DNA of 6,443 bases from Planctomycetota bacterium. Lineage in GTDB: Bacteria; Planctomycetota; Phycisphaerae; Phycisphaerales; UBA1924. Made by a program: the position numbers and the translations under genes. Location: positions 1 to 6,443 of the forward strand of contig JAEYTB010000120.1 of assembly GCA_023434205.1 (NCBI GenBank), read 5' to 3'. Below are positions 5,635 to 6,443 of the stretch, in pieces; the first letter of the stretch is position 1; every line of letters begins with the position of its first letter. Under the pieces are notes generated by a model. That model saw only the letters and a program-made list of their open reading frames with translations. It was not told where the DNA came from and searched no databases.

Positions 5635-6443
5635 CTACCCAACCCGCCAACTCTTCCCCTCCCGCACCACCCTCCGGTACACCGTGTCGCGCTCCACCGG
5701 CACGAACCCCGCCTCGCGGATCGCCTTCTGCAGCGCCCACACGTCTACTTCCTGGTGGGTGCTCGCGCCGCCCACCTTCGTGATGTCGTACCACACGACC
5801 GTCCCGTCGATGTCGTCGGCGCCGCTTTGGAGCATCACCTGCGCCATCGGCAGCGTCTGCATGATCCAGAACGCCTTCACGTGCGGGAAGTTGTCCAGCA
5901 TCAGCCGCGCCACGGCGAGCGTGCGGTAGTTCTCCAGGCCGCTGGGACCGGGCAGGTGCTCCAACTCGCAGCCGTCGGGGAAGAAGGGGAGGGGGATGAT
6001 GGTCTGGAAGTAGCCTGTGAGTGGTCGAGTGGTCGAGTGGTCAAGTGGTCGAGCCAAAGACCCGTACGCCACATGCTCTGGGAGCGGCACCCCCGGCCGC
6101 GTCAGCGTGATCGCCGCGCCCGATCCCTCAGTGCACTCGGCCACTTGGCCACTCGACCACTCGACCACTTCCTGACCGTACAGCCGTCCCAGCGCCACAT
6201 CCTGCGCCCGCCGCAGCATGTCCATGTGCACCAGCCGCTCGCGCCGCTGCTCGATATGCCCGTACAGGATCGTCGCGTTAGTATTGAGCCCCAGTTCGTG
6301 CGCCACCGTGTGCACATCCAGCCACACGTCGCTCCGGATCTTCCCCTTGTACGCCTCGTCGTGGACCCGGTCGTCGAACACCTCCGCCCCGCCCCCCGGC
6401 AGCGACCCCAGCCCCGCCTCCTTCAGCTTCTCCAGCACATACC
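5635..6443 (-). CDS. mqnE: Aminofutalosine synthase MqnE (5' end outside window) with an unusual internal insertion
   Basis: MqnE is the radical-SAM enzyme of the futalosine menaquinone pathway; it joins a SAM-derived adenosyl radical to 3-[(1-carboxyvinyl)oxy]benzoate to give aminofutalosine. The frame is open to the right edge (268 complete codons visible), so the N-terminus with the CxxxCxxC iron-sulfur motif is outside; the GTG at 6438 is internal. Counting from that GTG: LPGGGAE (13-19), ATILYGHIE (55-63), RRAQD (76-80), FQTIIPLPF (144-152), LEHLPGPSGL (159-168), LDNFPHVKAFW (181-191) and GADDIDGTVV (206-215). LYGHIE and the GADDIDGTVV end favour MqnE over its relative MqnC. Between RRAQD and GYFQ, where the family usually has a loop of a few residues, lie about 61 residues; 51 of them (90-140) are encoded by the segment bounded by the inverted octamer arrays. 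The frame stays intact and all downstream motifs are present, so the enzyme is probably active. Confidence 0.93.
   Translation of the reverse strand, partial: YVLEKLKEAGLGSLPGGGAEVFDDRVHDEAYKGKIRSDVWLDVHTVAHELGLNTNATILYGHIEQRRERLVHMDMLRRAQDVALGRLYGQEVVEWSSGQVAECTEGSGAAITLTRPGVPLPEHVAYGSLARPLDHSTTRPLTGYFQTIIPLPFFPDGCELEHLPGPSGLENYRTLAVARLMLDNFPHVKAFWIMQTLPMAQVMLQSGADDIDGTVVWYDITKVGGASTHQEVDVWALQKAIREAGFVPVERDTVYRRVVREGKSWRVG
6019..6053 (+). repeat. Octamer tandem array, left arm (inside mqnE)
   Basis: Three perfect copies of GAGTGGTC (6019-6042), then one variant AAGTGGTC (6043-6050) and a partial GAG. In the mqnE frame this DNA encodes RPLDHSTTRPL. The 8-bp period shifts frame at each copy and returns every 24 bp. 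It is the inverted partner of the array at 6134-6170. Confidence 0.95.
6134..6170 (-). repeat. Octamer tandem array, right arm in inverted orientation (inside mqnE)
   Basis: On the minus strand, from 6170 downward, the units are AAGTGGTC, GAGTGGTC, GAGTGGCC, AAGTGGCC and a partial GAGTG. This is the same octamer family as at 6019-6053 but in opposite orientation, 80 bp away. Over 35 bases the two arms differ at three positions, so they can form a long stem. In the mqnE frame it encodes EVVEWSSGQVAEC. Confidence 0.95.

Noticed and set aside
6019..6170. CRISPR array
   Set aside because: Repeats are only 8 bp, directly adjacent without spacers, in two inverted blocks and inside a coding frame.
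5635..6438. mqnE starting at the GTG at 6438
   Set aside because: The residues after it (EKLKEAGLGSLPGGGAE) are internal to the MqnE family, and the frame is open to the window edge; the radical-SAM cysteine motif must lie beyond.

Overview
The window is very GC-rich and gene-dense. It looks like chromosomal DNA of a Planctomycetota bacterium, most plausibly a member of the Phycisphaerae. This is inferred from the futalosine-pathway menaquinone gene, the bL31 type, a metal-efflux adaptor carrying CPMHP-type metal-binding modules, several starts without a Shine-Dalgarno sequence, and a two-membrane envelope. No 16S or other decisive marker is present, so the taxon is moderately supported only.

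Layout. (1) Positions 1-3200, minus strand: a tripartite heavy-metal efflux operon read right to left. It holds a small secreted Cys/His-rich protein (3200-2730), a TolC/CusC-type outer-membrane factor lipoprotein (2542-1139), and a CusB/HlyD-type periplasmic adaptor (1142 to the left edge, incomplete), which overlaps the outer-membrane gene by ATGA. The inner-membrane RND pump is expected just beyond the left edge. A perfect 17-bp palindrome and a TATACT box lie directly upstream of the first gene and are the best candidates for the operon's control region. (2) Positions 3424-5190, minus strand: a large cytoplasmic ankyrin-repeat protein of unknown role. (3) Positions 5191-5269: a short divergent intergenic region with a recognisable promoter and ribosome binding site for (4) rpmE, plus strand, 5270-5491. 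This encodes a zinc-ligand-free ribosomal protein bL31 and is closed by a strong intrinsic terminator. (5) Positions 5635-6443, minus strand, convergent with rpmE: the C-terminal two-thirds of aminofutalosine synthase MqnE. Its reading frame contains a 51-codon segment bounded by two inverted arrays of an 8-bp repeat.

How the genes relate. The three left-hand genes form one functional unit for pumping metal ions (copper/silver class most likely) out of the periplasm. The ankyrin gene, rpmE and mqnE show no functional link to it. The most unusual feature is the octamer-array element inside mqnE. It resembles an in-frame, protein-coding palindromic insertion such as those known in Rickettsia, but its sequence and 8-bp periodicity are its own. 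Intergenic stretches (2543-2729, 3201-3423, 5492-5634) are all under 300 bases and hold only the hairpins and control sites listed.
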